Part shown: positions 28,601 to 43,600 of the stretch, piece after piece
How positions within the stretch are numbered: the first letter of the stretch is position 1
Layout of the letters: each line of letters opens with the position of its first letter
Assembly (NCBI GenBank): GCA_028023455.1
Contig: JAQFVV010000027.1
Location: 6,011,845-6,075,844, forward strand
Origin: Epiperipatus broadwayi
Lineage: Eukaryota > Onychophora > Udeonychophora > Euonychophora > Peripatidae
Direction of reading: 5' to 3'
Length of the DNA: 64,000 nt
The notes under the pieces: generated by a model
What the model was told of the DNA's origin: nothing
Database searches by the model: none
What the model saw: the letters and a program-made list of their open reading frames with translations, nothing else
Position numbers and translations under genes: made by a program

Positions 28601-31600
28601 TATTGCTTGATAAATGTGATTATTTTAAACTAATTTGTATGTTTATATTTATTGACCAAAATCGGCATCCTCAGATGTGTTTCCTATTTTAGATACATTA
28701 CTGTATTCAATCAGAGTATTATGGGATGTAAAATAATTTCTTAAGCAAATTCAGACCTTTCTGTACAAAGGCTGTATACCCAAATTTTATCTAAATTAAA
28801 TATTACTCCTCAATAAATTCATCTACTTTTTACTTATCCAATCATTTTTACGATCTGGTTCACTGTTTTTTTTTTCTTCTATGCCATTTTAATAAAGGTT
28901 ATTATTAATCTCTCATTCTTTTATTTCATTATAAAGATTTAAACAAAAAAATCATAAAATCTTTATGTTTTCCATTTTTTTTACTTTTAAATTCCCTCCA
29001 CTGTCCAACTTTCAAATTGTATACTTGAAAATAAATATTAAAACTCTCCCTCCAGTCTTCAATATGTTATATCTGTAATCCAAATTCTTTCCATTTTTGT
29101 GTTGTCTCCCCGGTATCTAAAACTTCTGCACTTGTACCAAATAAAAAATTCCCCACAGTGTCATTCTTCTATAAGGCCCAGTCCTTTTTTTATTATTTCC
29201 CATGGCTTTATTTTTTTCTCGTATCCAGCATATCCTCTTTTCTCACTCATCATAATTATTTATCTATAATATTTTCTCTATGCATTTGTCTCATTCCTTA
29301 CACGTACTGGATTGTCTGTGGGTATATAATATATATATATACATGATTGTAAATAAAAATTATTATTTTTACTATGTAAATATGTGCAGACGGTACGTGA
29401 ATAAATTGTCTTCTTATTGTATTAAACTACTCTAGAAAATCTGCATATGTAAAAATCATACATTTAAATATAAATTATGCAAATGAGGAATAATTAATTA
29501 TAATGGACTCTTGAATAAAATTCCCTGGTAGGGTTTATGAAAGATCTCATGTATAATGAAGAACCCAACCAACTATAATGAACTGTGAAGAAGATTAATA
29601 AATGTGAGTATAATTCACATATTATAGTGACAGCAGTCTGCTTAATGGGGTTATAGTATAAGGAACTTACATTCTTAACATATTTATGCCTTTTGCAGTT
29701 ATTTCTGAAAGGGAGCATGAAGGACTTTTTAAAATTAATATTGTAACGGTAAGAAAAGTAGAGCTGCTTTAACCTAACCTAGAGATGCAGATAGAGGGGG
29801 TTCGAACCTCACCTACTCCTCTAGATTGCTACTAAGCGACTTACTCCCCAAACCTCACTAGAATTTAATCTTAATGTATGCCCGGTGGTCAGGGAGAGAA
29901 GAGACCACGAAAAGGAATTTTTACATATATAATGATCAGATGTACATACGTATGTTACAAAAGGAAACAATACTAAGTGGTTTTATTTATAGTGAATGAA
30001 AGATAACACAAACTTTTATTATTTACATTAAAAGAATTCATACAATGTTTTATTAATAGTGTCACAGGCTATTTTCACTGCAACCGGATAGACATATTTG
30101 AAAGATCCATTGATCGTAATGATAAGAACAGACAAAATTTTACATTATCATTTCTTTCTTTAAAATATTCCAGCCAATGGAAGTGTTACGTAAAAGAAAT
30201 CAAGAGAGAGAGAGATGATTCATTAACTCTGTGGTTGGAGAACATAGAAATAAATAGGTGGTCAAACTCAACTAAACACTTTGGACAGGTTTAAATCACC
30301 GCCCTACTTATGATTTAAGAAGAATGATAAAGTGACCCCAACAGGAATTTCCAGCTATAATTGAAACATTTCGATGATATTTTGAGAAAGATTTCCTAAT
30401 AAATATAAATATACAAGACCATGCACAAAGGCGAGAGCATATAGTGGGCTGTGAGGCTCGAGACATAACAGTTACCAAGAGGTTAACACCAGACCGGATA
30501 GCTCTCCGTCTCTAAACTAGGTTAGAGAGAAAAATGGAACCCGTTCGCTAAACGCGTGACCCGGATTCAGGATCGGAGTTTTTGTTGCTTATGTCCAGTT
30601 ACGTACATTGAAAGGACTGATATCGACATGAGATCAGAACATTTTATTTATTTTAAGAAGATCCAAATGTAGGTATGTTAACCTAAGCGAACTTGGCAAA
30701 AAGAAGCACTGTAATTTATGCTGAGCGGCCCAGTAGATCACCCGAGGCACGATCCCATATAAATACAGTCAACGACCTTTAAATTTAAAAAAGAAACCCT
30801 CTGCAAAATATAAATATTAAGAAAGCTCAACTATCACTGAAAATCCACAGAAAAATAGTAACTTCCCTTTTATAAAATTCAGATCACTAAAACAAGAGGG
30901 CGGATATTCTATTGATTTAGTTGAAGTTTAACCAACACCACAGGGCCAATGCGATTTAATAATTCTTAATACGTATTATATTGTTAAAACGTACTCTCTC
31001 TTATTACTAAAATATAAATGCGAACGTTTTATTTCACGTTCTTTAAAATATAACTTTAAATTTGTAACCCTTCATTGACTAAAATATAATGGCATTTGAT
31101 AAGGATCTTTCTTTTATATATATACAAAAAAAAAACTAAGTTAAAGTTTGGAAAGTTTTATAATAGCATATTTAGCAATTTAAATCTTGATTTTAAATTA
31201 GAGTTTTGCACCTTCTATGATTTGCTTCCTTTTCTTTCCAAAATATCTATATAAAATAACTTAAACTACTTGAGTATAATGGCGGAAAATTAAAGTATTT
31301 TCCAATTAAATTAATAAGAACTATGGCCACCATTATATATTAATAACCCCTCCCATTACGATATAAAAAAAAAAGAAAAGAAAGCAATTAATGAAATATA
31401 ATTTCACAAGATTCGAATACATAGATTTAAAAAAAACATATATATATAGAAAAGCATAAATATACATTGAAATTGCAAATTACAAAGATATTTTAATAAT
31501 TTATGGGAACGTTACCGGTAACTAGATGGGTGGGTCAAAATGAGTTCATTTGATGTTTCCCCGCAGGTCTTCTCGGTTCTTAAAATTTGTTTTTCCATGT

Positions 31601-34600
31601 TTTTGAGGGCAGATTTTCATGGATACAGGACAGATACTTTTGTTCTCTGGCTGGCTTACATGATTACGACTCCTGCATCAGGAACAGCTCAGGATAGCGA
31701 AAGCAAAGAAGTTACCCCTGCATTTTTGCAGAGCAACACATTTCTGGATTCTTTTATTTGTATGCTGAAAGAATAGAGTGCAGCTTGAAGTAAGTACAGC
31801 AAGCAAGAGTTTGCTATATTGTCCAATCTTTCAGCAAAATTTCTTCCAACAAAATTCTTAAGATTTCTCTCTGACCTTCAGCACAGGTTACCAGCAAGCA
31901 TAAGACCAAGAACAAAAGAAAAGTTTTTTATTTATATCCTTTTTCCATTATGTTTTTAATCTGCTAATTAGTAGCGAATCACGCCCGTTGTTTCAAATTT
32001 TTCCTGTTATCTATTTTTATCTAATTCAGAAAAATGTTTTACTAATTAAATTCCTTTTCTTAATGGATTCTATTTAATTAAGAAATTCATCGAATTCTAC
32101 CAAATATATTTTAAAAATAATTGCAATTATAATTTTAACTTTCTATATTTTATTTTATTAAATCTTTTAATTTAGGCAACTATTTGAGAAAACGATAAAT
32201 TTAGTTTGAAAAAGAAACATACATTCACTGTGGTTGGACTTAGGGTCTTAGTTAGTCCACAATGAATGGTGAAGCCAGCATATATTTATATATATATATG
32301 CACAGCTTCAATATGCACTGCAATAGATATTTATCTACTGAGTGGGTGTAGAAAATGACACCCACACGCACGAGTTCATTTGTAAACTGTAGAGATTTCT
32401 ACTAAAATCTCTCCTCATTCTATTTGTTCTTTTCTTATTTGTTATTAATATTAAATAAATTTATTTTGTTACAATCAACTTGTGCTTAGATTTATTTAAA
32501 ATTCATTGATACTGCCTGACTGGTATTCAAATACTTTCAGGACATAATTGTATTAATAACATAATTTTTTAAGCCAATAAACATCACATGATCACCATTT
32601 CTTACTGTGAAGGCCACAAGCCAGAAACTAGTCTGGGTATATTGGATGAATAGGCACTAGATGGGGATTTTATGCATAAGCCTTCTGGCATCCCTTGATT
32701 ACTCTGGCTTGCACTGAGTGGCATTACTGTATGGAGAGTTTTGCCTGTTTTAATAACGTGTAACTTTTTGTAAAACTATAGAGCTGTTGGCACTGCCATC
32801 TAGTGGTCAAACAACTCACCACTGACTAATATGAGAAATAAGGAAACATTTTATTCAGATGGTATAAAAGTAAATATTAATGCTGATAAATGATATGGTA
32901 AAATAAATCGGAAAGAGGCTAATAGAAGGGAAATACATGAGTTTTACAGCAGTTTTAGAAAGAATGTTGGTCACCAGTGTTTCTAGTCACAAAACTTCTG
33001 ATTTTGTCTAAGCAAAAACCACTTTACATCACATCACCCATGTATATAGTATATGCTACTCATTAAACTATTAACAGATTTTATATATATACTGAATTTT
33101 TTTATCAAAGATTTTAATTATGTATTTTTTCTCTCTCTCTAGGTTCGAAATGTTCGTTGCATCAAATGCCATAAGTGGGGCCACATTAATACTGATAAGG
33201 AGTGTCCTTTGTATAATAAAGCGAGTACATCTGAAAGCAGTATTTGTAAGTATGGTTTTTTCTCTGCCAAAAATTGCAGAAATATTTGTGAATTCACAGT
33301 AATTTTTGTTTTGAAATTATCTTTCCTTTCTTGAAGAAATACTCCAAACAGTTAATTAGTAACAAATTTATTACTCATAATTTTTTGAATACATTTGTTA
33401 AAAAAGGAAAAAAAATCTATCGATATCAAAGATTTTGATAAAAACAGGTAAACACGGGTCCATATGCCTCAGAGATGTGGATCCAGACTAAGGTTAAAAA
33501 AGTAACGCTGATCTTCTTATCACAAAACTTCCTTCAATCCAAACATATTATTTCTACAAATTAACCCGGCCGTCTTTATCAAGGCTTTTGATATCTTCAT
33601 CATTTGGCAAAACTTTCTATTTTGCCAATAATAGCTAGATATTGATCAGTAATTGGATGGCTGACCATTAAATTTGGGTCAGTTTTCTAAGGAATTCACA
33701 TCCCAGATTCTGATCCCAGATCATGGGCATAGAAGGTGAATATACTAACCATTGTAATATGAGCCTTGTTTTGTATAGCTTTCATTACAAATTCTTTAAA
33801 AACAATCTCTTACACAATTAATCGAAGTTTTGATTGCCATCATAAAAAAATATCTGTAATAGGAGAAATTTATTGTTTATCCAGGTGCTATAATTCATAA
33901 TTAATTAATCTAGTCCAATTTGATCAATTCTATAAAGACTCGTAACATTTATAATATAAATTATTAGAACTATCTTTCATATTTGTCAGTAATAATATAA
34001 AAGACTTCATACAGTCTGATCCATAATATTTCATAAAATCTTATAAGTTAATCTTTAACTGACGTTTAAAGTTTATATCTGGGCTAGAGACAATCTGTAG
34101 TTGAATAAATGATTAATGATAAGCATTACTGTATTTATCCAAAGTGGATGGGATCAAAGTCGTGGGTGGAGGAAATTTAACCCTTATAATTCAAAATATA
34201 ATAATCCATAGTGGTACTAAATAAAATTCTGTTATGTTTATTGTGATGATGATTGTCAAAGATTGTCAATTTTTCGATAGTTTAGTAATAAAATATATAG
34301 TGGGTCCAGTGAAAAGATGATGTGATGTACTGTGGCCTCTCCTTAAACGAAGTCAAGAATCTCTCAGCAATTATGCCCAGAGAAACCTGTTAGCCACTTT
34401 ACCTTCCATTCCCCACTCTATAAGTTTCCCATATTCTGCTCCATCCCATTTCCACAACATAATCTTTGTCAACTCTATGGCCTTTATATCTAAATCCCCC
34501 TTATCTTATGACATGAAATGTGACCATGTGTTTCGTGCCTTAATTCACAACGGAATAACATGTTGACATAAATTTTGTTTAAAGTGGAAAAACCATTTTT

Positions 34601-37600
34601 GGAATGATCCAAACTATGTATAGGAGTAAGGCCACGAATCACAAGAATGTTTTTAAGTGTTTTGCAAGATTTCACGATGGCAGCGAGAGCACTGAAAACA
34701 ATCCACGAAGTTATGAAACACAGCGTCACATACAATGTCAGAACTCAGGATCCAAACATGATAGAGCTTTAAAATTTCTGTGAATAGCTGAACTTTGTCA
34801 CATATAATACATGCACTGATTCAGAGATGGCGCTGCAGGTAGCATAGAGAGAGAAATAACCAATCATCTTTTCAGTAATGGTTTTACCATTTTAAAACAA
34901 AATTTAATGTCAACATGTTATTCCGTTGTGAAAATTAAGGCATGAAACACATGGTCACATTTCATGTCATAATTCATGATTCAGATAAGCTAATGTTAAA
35001 ATTTTTGTGACAAATAATCAAACTATGTCACTATATAATACATGCATTGGTTCAGAGATGGTGCTCAGATAGCATAGAGAACTAACGAATCATTTCATTA
35101 GGACCACACGGTAAAAGTATTAGATAAGAGTCTAGTTTTATTTTATAAATTTAAAAAAAAGTAATAATATGTTCTTTTTTGTTTAAATGTACAATGGGTA
35201 AATAGTTCACTAAGTCATTCTAAGTAGTAATAAAGTTTTCTATAAACAAATTGTTTGTTTTTTATAGCTAGCATGAATCCTTCTGATCTGATACGAGATA
35301 TGAGAAGTGAAGGCTTCGCTTTAAAACAGAATGTTTTGGGACGGCAAGTGAATGAATTTGCTCCGAATCAGGTAAAACAGTAGTTTTCTTTATCTGCCTC
35401 TATTTTTTTTTATTTTCTTATTAGATTTTAGAAATTCTCATTGCATATATTAAAATTGGGTTTACACTTTTTTAAAAGAAACAACAAGTAAAAAATATAC
35501 ATGCTTTGATCTACTAACCTATAGTTATCACTTTCTGCACACGGATTTCATTGTTAAAAAAACTATGATTAACTCCGTCAAATGAAGCATAATAAATTAA
35601 AAATAAAACAAATAGCATTTCATACACGAAGAAAATATTGAAAACATTAAATATAACCATTAATGCATTTTTAGTTCTGGAACCGTTGCCAAAAGTTAAC
35701 TGTTGTTTTGAAAATAAAACTAGAAATAAGAAATTATAGATTTAAGCGCATGTGTTCCAATATCATCAATATTTTTAGACACAGAAAAAAATGTGGGCAT
35801 GTTTTTAAATCTAAAGAAATACTGATGGCTTGCATTGAATATATTGTCAGGAAATATAAAATTAAAAAAAGGATAATTCTTTAGTAATTTAGAGACAGTA
35901 GTGAACTCTAAGTGTCTGGAATGGGTAAACCTAAATGTGTAATTTCATTGTCAATTTTATTTGAATATAATGTTTGCCCTTTTGGCAAGAGTGCTTAGTA
36001 CTGAAAATGTATTAAAGGTTATATTTAATTTCTTTAATATTTTCTCTATGTAAGAAGCAGGGTTAGTATTGTCTTTATTTAATTATGGGTTATATTGTAA
36101 AATGAATCTGAACATGGATTGGTTACTTTTTTAGAATAAGTAAATCAAAGAAATTTACACACAGGGTTTGAAAAAGTTCTTGTTTGTATATTCTAGAATT
36201 ATTGGGGTTTTACTGTACCTACTGAGCTGTTTCTGTTTTGTTACAAGACCGTGCCATTTTTTATTTATAAAATTAAAATTATATTGCTTGACAGGACATG
36301 TGACATTTGGGGACTGGCATAAAATTAGTTCAGATATTTTTTTAAAACTCAATTGTAATTAATCTAGAAAGCCCCCATCCTTGATTCTGTTGCTAACATC
36401 AGTTAAGCTTCTCAGGGCAAAAATAAAATAGATGGTCAGAAGGTCATGTAGCATTCTAGCACCAAAGTGGGCTGGGCACATGATTCATTCAATTAAACTG
36501 AATTTTTTTTTTTTTTAAAAAAAAAAAAAAAACAGCTTAAAATCAATTTATAATCCTGTAGCTCTCAAATCCAGCCCTAACTAAACTGATCAGAACAAAA
36601 TTTTTTTAAATATTAAAAACAACGTAGCAATGTGAAATTAAATGTGGATTTTTTATTCCTCTTGTAAAAGTGACATTTAACTTTAAGTGGTGTAATTGTA
36701 ACAGAGAGACTTCAGACCATTCCAAAAAAGTATGGAGAGATGCGTATTAGGAATAACAAGAAGAGATCAAAAATGAAATACATGGGTGGATAACACATGG
36801 TGTTATTGACAATCATTGAAAGAATTAAGAATCTGAAGTGAAATTGGCCTGAATATATTGCTAAAGGAGCTGAAAACAGATGGACAGTTGTAATCTTAAG
36901 TTGAATTTCAAGAGATTGTAAAAGACCTAGAAAGAGATCACATGGGAGATGGATAAATGTATTACGGAAGTGTGCTGGCATGATGTGGAGAAGAAAGGCT
37001 AAATCTAACAATCAATTTTACAACACCAAAAAACACTTTTCTGATAATTGTGTGTCACAGGATTTTATGATTAGTTCAATTAGACTTCATTTCATTATTC
37101 GTAGTGTATTCCACGTAATCAGATTTATGCAATATTTCTGCAAAACTATTTTACTTATATTATTTATCCAAAAATATGTTGTTTAATATTGGTATGGTGT
37201 TAGATGTGTCATTAATAAACTAGCTGCTTATTAGTTTTATATAATAGTTCATAATCATTATTAGTTATCTGCTGAGACTCATCATAAACTTAGCAGTCTT
37301 TCTCTTCTTTGCTTAACTTTTAAAACTAGTAACTAGTTCCTTCCTTCAGATCTTCAGTCATGTAGTCTTCTACCCTCTTACCTCACACAGATTCTTTATA
37401 ATTACTCTAAGTGAATGTCCATGTTTTGGATAATTTTCTCAAATATCTCTTCATTTACTCTCCGCATTATTTTATCACTGCTAATCTTGTATTTCCAATT
37501 CATTTCATCCACTTCTCAAAATACCGCCATTCTTTTTCCCTTACCTAATTATCTATTTTCTCCATATAAAATTATATTCCAAGCAGCACCTTTAATATAA

Positions 37601-40600
37601 CTTCATTTTTGTTATATCTCAACTTTCTTTCAACTAATAGATTAGTCTAGATCCCACCATATTTTGATCAGATTGAGCATTGATGGCCACAGATGAATGA
37701 ATATATGAACAGATAATATATATCCAATGGTAAAAACAGGCCAATGGGTGATGATGTTCAGCGAATCTGACTGCTTTCATTATGGAAGGGGATCTGGTTA
37801 TAAATAGTCAGTCCAGTTGGAGATGGGGGACAACAACAATTTACTATCAAACTTAAATGGTTATACGCATATTGTCCACTATATGGGTCAAGCAGCAGTA
37901 AGGCAAGTTTACATTAGAAATGGCGGCTGGTAGAATCTAGATCAGACATGAAGCAAGCTATCATGATAGAGCTGAAAATGTCATCATACCTACATGCAAG
38001 ACATGCTGTCACAGAACAGCCGAAAGTGTCAACCATACCTACTCACGAGGCAAGCTGTTATGGAACAGCTGCAAGTGCTAGGTAAATCTATAAGGGTACC
38101 TAAAGCCCCTTACATTAATTGTTGCATGGCAACCAAAAGCTATATGAAGCCAATGGTTTCAGATGAAGTTATAAGATACGCGTTTATATATTTGTTTCAA
38201 TTAATAAATATTTAATTACGAGTCTATGATAAAACAACTTTCAATACTTATTAAAAGACTGTTTCATCATTGCAATTCTTGTTCTGCTATTTTTGTTATT
38301 GTACAACTATCTTTCTATTAACTGACATTTAATTAAAAGAAATACTAACACATTAACTTATTCCCTAATGTGGATATATAGGTAATTATTTTTATCTTTT
38401 TTAACATGAGATATCAATGCAGGATAGTAATTTTAAAGATTTTTCTCTTCATGAAACTCATTCTGAGAATCATCAAACACTCTATGAAAAATATCATAAA
38501 ACATGCTTCGTTTTGAATCTTTGATTCTGTTGGGCAATCTGTTGCCACTTGGGTTTTGACGCTCTAGAAATTCTTCTAATTCATTTCCACATTTTATTTA
38601 GTTCGCAATGACTGTTTAGACTATCTTAGTTTTTCTCAGATTGTTTTAATCCCTGTAACTTTTTCCCCTTAAATGTTTAAAGAAACCAGAGTTCTAATTC
38701 TTTTCCTCAATGCTCTATTTTCCTATGAAAGTTTTGACTTTCTAGCAATCTTCCTCAGATTGTTTTATATCCTATAACTTGTTTTAAATCTTTAATGTAA
38801 CTACATGTCTAATTCACTTTCCACAATGTTTTATTTCTAGCAGTCTTCTTCATATTATTTTAATTCTTGTAACTTTTTTTTGAATCTTTACTTACCACAG
38901 TGCTTTATTTAATTTCATGACAGTTTTGACTGCCTAGCAATCTTTTTCAGATTGTTATATTTTTGCCTCTTAAATCTTTAAAGAAATCACACTTCTCTTA
39001 ATTCACGTTTTATAATACTTTACCTTTTTTACAATAGTTTTGATTGCCTATCAGTCTTTTTTAAATCTCACAACAAACCTATTTTAAAATTTGAAAAGTG
39101 ACTTATGAAATCTGAAGAAGACTGTCAAATGGCCGAAACTGTTATAAGAAATTAAACAAAGTTTTGTACAAAGTGCATTAGGGAGAGTGTTGTTTTATTC
39201 TAAATTGTAAATACTCATTGAGATAAAATGATAGCTGATGTAAGAAATCGTAGCCATTCTCTTGATGTACAAATTACATCAACTTTTCCTTCTTTAGTTT
39301 TCGTAAAATGTAATACAAATTAAAATAACTTTTTGCATTAATACTACTTAGGTGGAACAACAATTGTTAAATCTTTAAACATCACATGATCACTATCTCC
39401 CATGCTTGCTCATAACTGTTGTTAAAATAGGCAAAACTCTCTCGATACAGTAATGCCACTTAAATCAAGACAGAATAATCAATGGATGCCAGAAGGCTTG
39501 TGCATAAAATCCCTATCTAGTGCTTACTCATCCAATATCCCCAAACTAGTTTCTGGCTTGTGGCCTTCGTCAGTGAGGAGCCTTGGATCTGAGAGCACTG
39601 CACCTAGATCTTAGGATCTAATGCAATCCTCCAGCAGCCACCCTTTATCTTTACATAAATACAAAACTATGAGAATAAAATTGAAAACACAAATATTTTC
39701 AATTTAAGCTCAATAACTTATATAGTCATATGGGTCTGAACTCAGTTCAGCACCCATACATTTTGGTGTCATTGATCTGCTGGAGGGTTGCATTAGATCC
39801 TAAGATCTAGGTGTAGTGCTCTCAGATCCAAGGCTCCTCATTGTTGAAAGCCACAAGCCAGAAATGAGTAGGCATTAGATAGGGATTTTATGCACAAGCT
39901 TTCTGGTATCCATTGATTACTCTGTCTTGCTTTGACTGGCACTACTGTATGGAGTTTTGCCTATTTTAACAATAATTGTTATTATTTAAAGTCATAAATG
40001 AGTTTTTGTTCACCTTCTGAAGAGCACTGTGCACTAAAAATGCATTTAAGATTGTAAATGATGACGATTACTTTGCTTGGTGTAAGGAACATATTAATGT
40101 ATTTTAGCTATGATTTCCTTTTACTAGCACCTCTATTAAAACAATAGCAAACTCAATACAGTAGTGCCACCCAGTACAAGCCTTAGTAATCAATGGATGC
40201 AAGGAAGTTTTTGCATAAAATCCATATCTAGTGCTTAGTCAATCAATATCTCTAAACTAGTTTCTAGCTTGTGGCTTTCATTAGTGAGGAGCCTTGGATC
40301 TGAGAGCACTGCATCTAGATCTTAGGATCTAAATTGAATGAGCTTGGATTGAAAACCTTATTATGTTTTCATCTTGGGCTCATAGCTTTATAGTTAACTA
40401 AATAGATCAAAGGTGGCTCCTGGAAGATCTAGATGCAATGCTCTCAGGTCCAATGCTTCTCACTGATGAAAGCTACAAGCTAGAAACTATTCTGGGGATA
40501 TTGGATGAGTAGGCACTAGATAAGGATTTTATGCACAAACCTTCCTTTACATCCAATGATTACTCTGGCTTGCACTGAGTGGTGCTACTGTTTAACAGCT

Positions 40601-43600
40601 TGGGTAAGCATAGGAAATAATTATGTGACATTTTCTGTTATTGCCTTTCTCAAAATAGATGCTATGACATGCAGAAAAAAATTAAATCATCTTTGGATTT
40701 AAATAGTAAATTCTTCAGTATTTGTTTCAAATTGGGTATTCATTTCATTGTCTAAAAATAATCCTCAACTGTGTTTGGAATCTGCAATTGAGGATTACTT
40801 ATTGCTTTTAATCCAAAGAGTGAACTGTGTTCAGATAATCTTGAATATTAAACATGTACTGCAGAATCAAACCAACCCAAGATGCAGTATTGAACAAATA
40901 CGTTCATTTAGTGATTTTCACTGGATTCCCAGAATAGTGAATGGACGTTTCTACTCCATTCCCATCCTGGTTGTCCATGAACTTACTATCTAGGATTTCA
41001 GTAAGCCAGAATTTGAGAAAATATTAATTACAAAAATTAGAAAGTTATCTTCACCTTGCATCAAATTGTGATGTTCTTGACTGCTATACTGTTTTTTCCA
41101 TAACTACAGTATTCTCTTTTTTATTATTATTTTCTTTTGTTGAAGCCTTAACATGTACATTTTTAAAATTATTATGAATCTATATATATATATCATCATC
41201 ATTTTCAAATATTACCAAACCACTGCAGAATGAAGGTCTTTCTAAGTTCAATCCATCTCCAATCTCTATTCTCCCAGTATATTTCCTTATTTCATCCATC
41301 CATCTCACGTCATTTCTTTCTAGGTGTTTTAAAATTTTTTGGAATCTAGTTTAATATTTGTGTATATATTAATTAATCCTGTTATTTTACATAGCATTTG
41401 ATATTATTCATGGTTTCAGATATTCTTGGAAGGATTAACCGAATGCAGTGTACAATTACTGTGTTTTGTTTCTCCCCATTTGTTTATTTTCACAGTGAAA
41501 AATTTCTTTTTCAACACATCCCAATATTTCATATCTTTCCAACTTACCTTTTCTATTCATTTTCAACATCTCTATAACTTGGCATATATTCTTAATTATC
41601 TGGGCCCTGTCTTTCATGTAACATTACCCCACAATTAAACCATATAACAAATTTTTGCCATAGGTACAACTTTAGTGATCACAATATACTCTTATCAAAA
41701 TCCTTTTTTTTAAAATTTGATTTATGAGCACAAGAAAATGTTGCCTTTTAAAGAAAATTTTTATAAAATACTGTTGAAGATAAGTTTTGTTTATATTTTG
41801 TTCTTTTCCAGCAACTGGTTGTCAGTGAAGATGAAGAGGATGTTGAAATGGAATTTCTGAAGTCTTTAACTAAAAAACAAAAGAAAAAATTACTTCGGTA
41901 ATCTATTTAATATTTAGATAATTGCAATGTTGATATATTTTAATAATTATCAGTTATTTACCAAAGACCATTCTACTTTCTCCATAAATATCAATCTCTC
42001 GTTTTTCTCGTTAAATTCATTGCCCACATCTGCTTTTCCTAGCCACCTACTTGATTTTTTCTATTATTAAGTATATGCTCGACCCAATTGTTTCTTTATT
42101 GCCTCAATAATTAACATTTTCTTATATTCATTTCTATACAAGCAGTCCTATCTGGACTTTTCTTCTTTTTTATACTAATTCTTCTCTGTCGGACAACTCT
42201 TGTCTAAGTTTATTAAAATAAATATTAAAAACAAAAGATAAATCATGTCCTTTTATTTTTCTCTATTATAGATTTAATCTCATAATCATCTATTCAATGT
42301 ACTAATTTCATAATAACTCTTTCCAATTGAAATCTTTCAAAATATTAAATCAAAATAACATTTTTCAATATCAGTGTTACAAATATAAATTTCCTCTCCT
42401 CATACTTCTAATGAAGAATTGAAGTAAATTTCTTTTTGAAGCATTTCAGGTTCTCTTATGATGGCATCATTTTGATTTAGTTTTTTGTCATCATGGTGAA
42501 AGTCAGAAAATTCCAATATGGTGTATCATTCAACAATAAATAGCCATTCAAAAATGATTTTGATCATTCTTAACTCCAAAAAAAAAGGGGAGATGGACGG
42601 ACGACTATTCTAGAAATAAGTTTTTGATGACTATATAAACTAAAATGTAAACCACTAATATGTACACATATAGACCCATTTTGCAGTTTACTAGATAAAT
42701 CTATTAATGATATTCCAGAAAGGAGTGAAACCTTCTCTCTCTCTGAATCTAAGATTGGAGCATAGACACTAATAAAATGGGCAGTAGTTTCTGTAGTCTT
42801 TCATTGATACAATGAAGAATTCCAAGACTAGAAGATATTAGACTTTATGCAAACCCAGTGCTATACTCTCTCCTTTCACTAACTGATCTGCTCTTCCAAA
42901 AAAAATTATAGCTATCCATCCACCTGTTCTGGGAGACAAGTTTCATTAACTGCAGTTGTATTGATCTTAAATCTTGAGAGAGCCTCAATCACCAGTGCAG
43001 TCCTCCATTTTGGTTTTGAATCGTTTATATCAAGAAAGATTTATAATACTTACCTTTAGTATAACCACTGCCTCTGCTTCACCACTACTGCTATTATTAT
43101 TATCACTTTAATGAGTAATTCGCAAGAAACGACAATCTAGCCAGACTGCATGAGACAGATCATTTTCTAGGTCCCTTCCACTTCCGTGATAGGCAGGGGG
43201 ATTTCTAAATATATTACCTAAACATAAATCTTTGCCAGCTGAAACTAATTCATTAATGATTATACTGCCTTGAACACAAATCACAACTAAGGATTGGTAA
43301 GCCTGCCCCCATCGTTGCTTTCTTAATTCTCGAGGGCTTGAGCTAAAAAAACAATAGTAGACAGAAATGTTATACTTGCAGTTAAAGGATAAAAATGTTG
43401 CGTAAACACATACTCCTGTTGTGATGGTTATTATAAGATGTTTGACGGCATAAGAAACTCATGACGACCAGGCTCTACAATAACTTAAAAAATAATTGAA
43501 GAAAGAAAAGAGGTCTACGAGAAAAGATTGTTTGTAGTGGAAACAATACCTAACTTTTGATGAACCAACATCCTATCCTACAAGGCAGCATGAAGTCATG

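Noticed and set aside
31540-31776. 78-codon open frame in a less AT-rich stretch
   Set aside because: No recognisable domain, no splice context and no similarity I can name; left as a note under the intron.
36503-36532. Run of 14 T followed by 16 A, a perfect small hairpin
   Set aside because: Homopolymer slippage or assembly noise is a sufficient explanation.
40748-40993. 81-codon open frame after a family P copy
   Set aside because: Low-complexity AT-rich translation without recognisable motifs.
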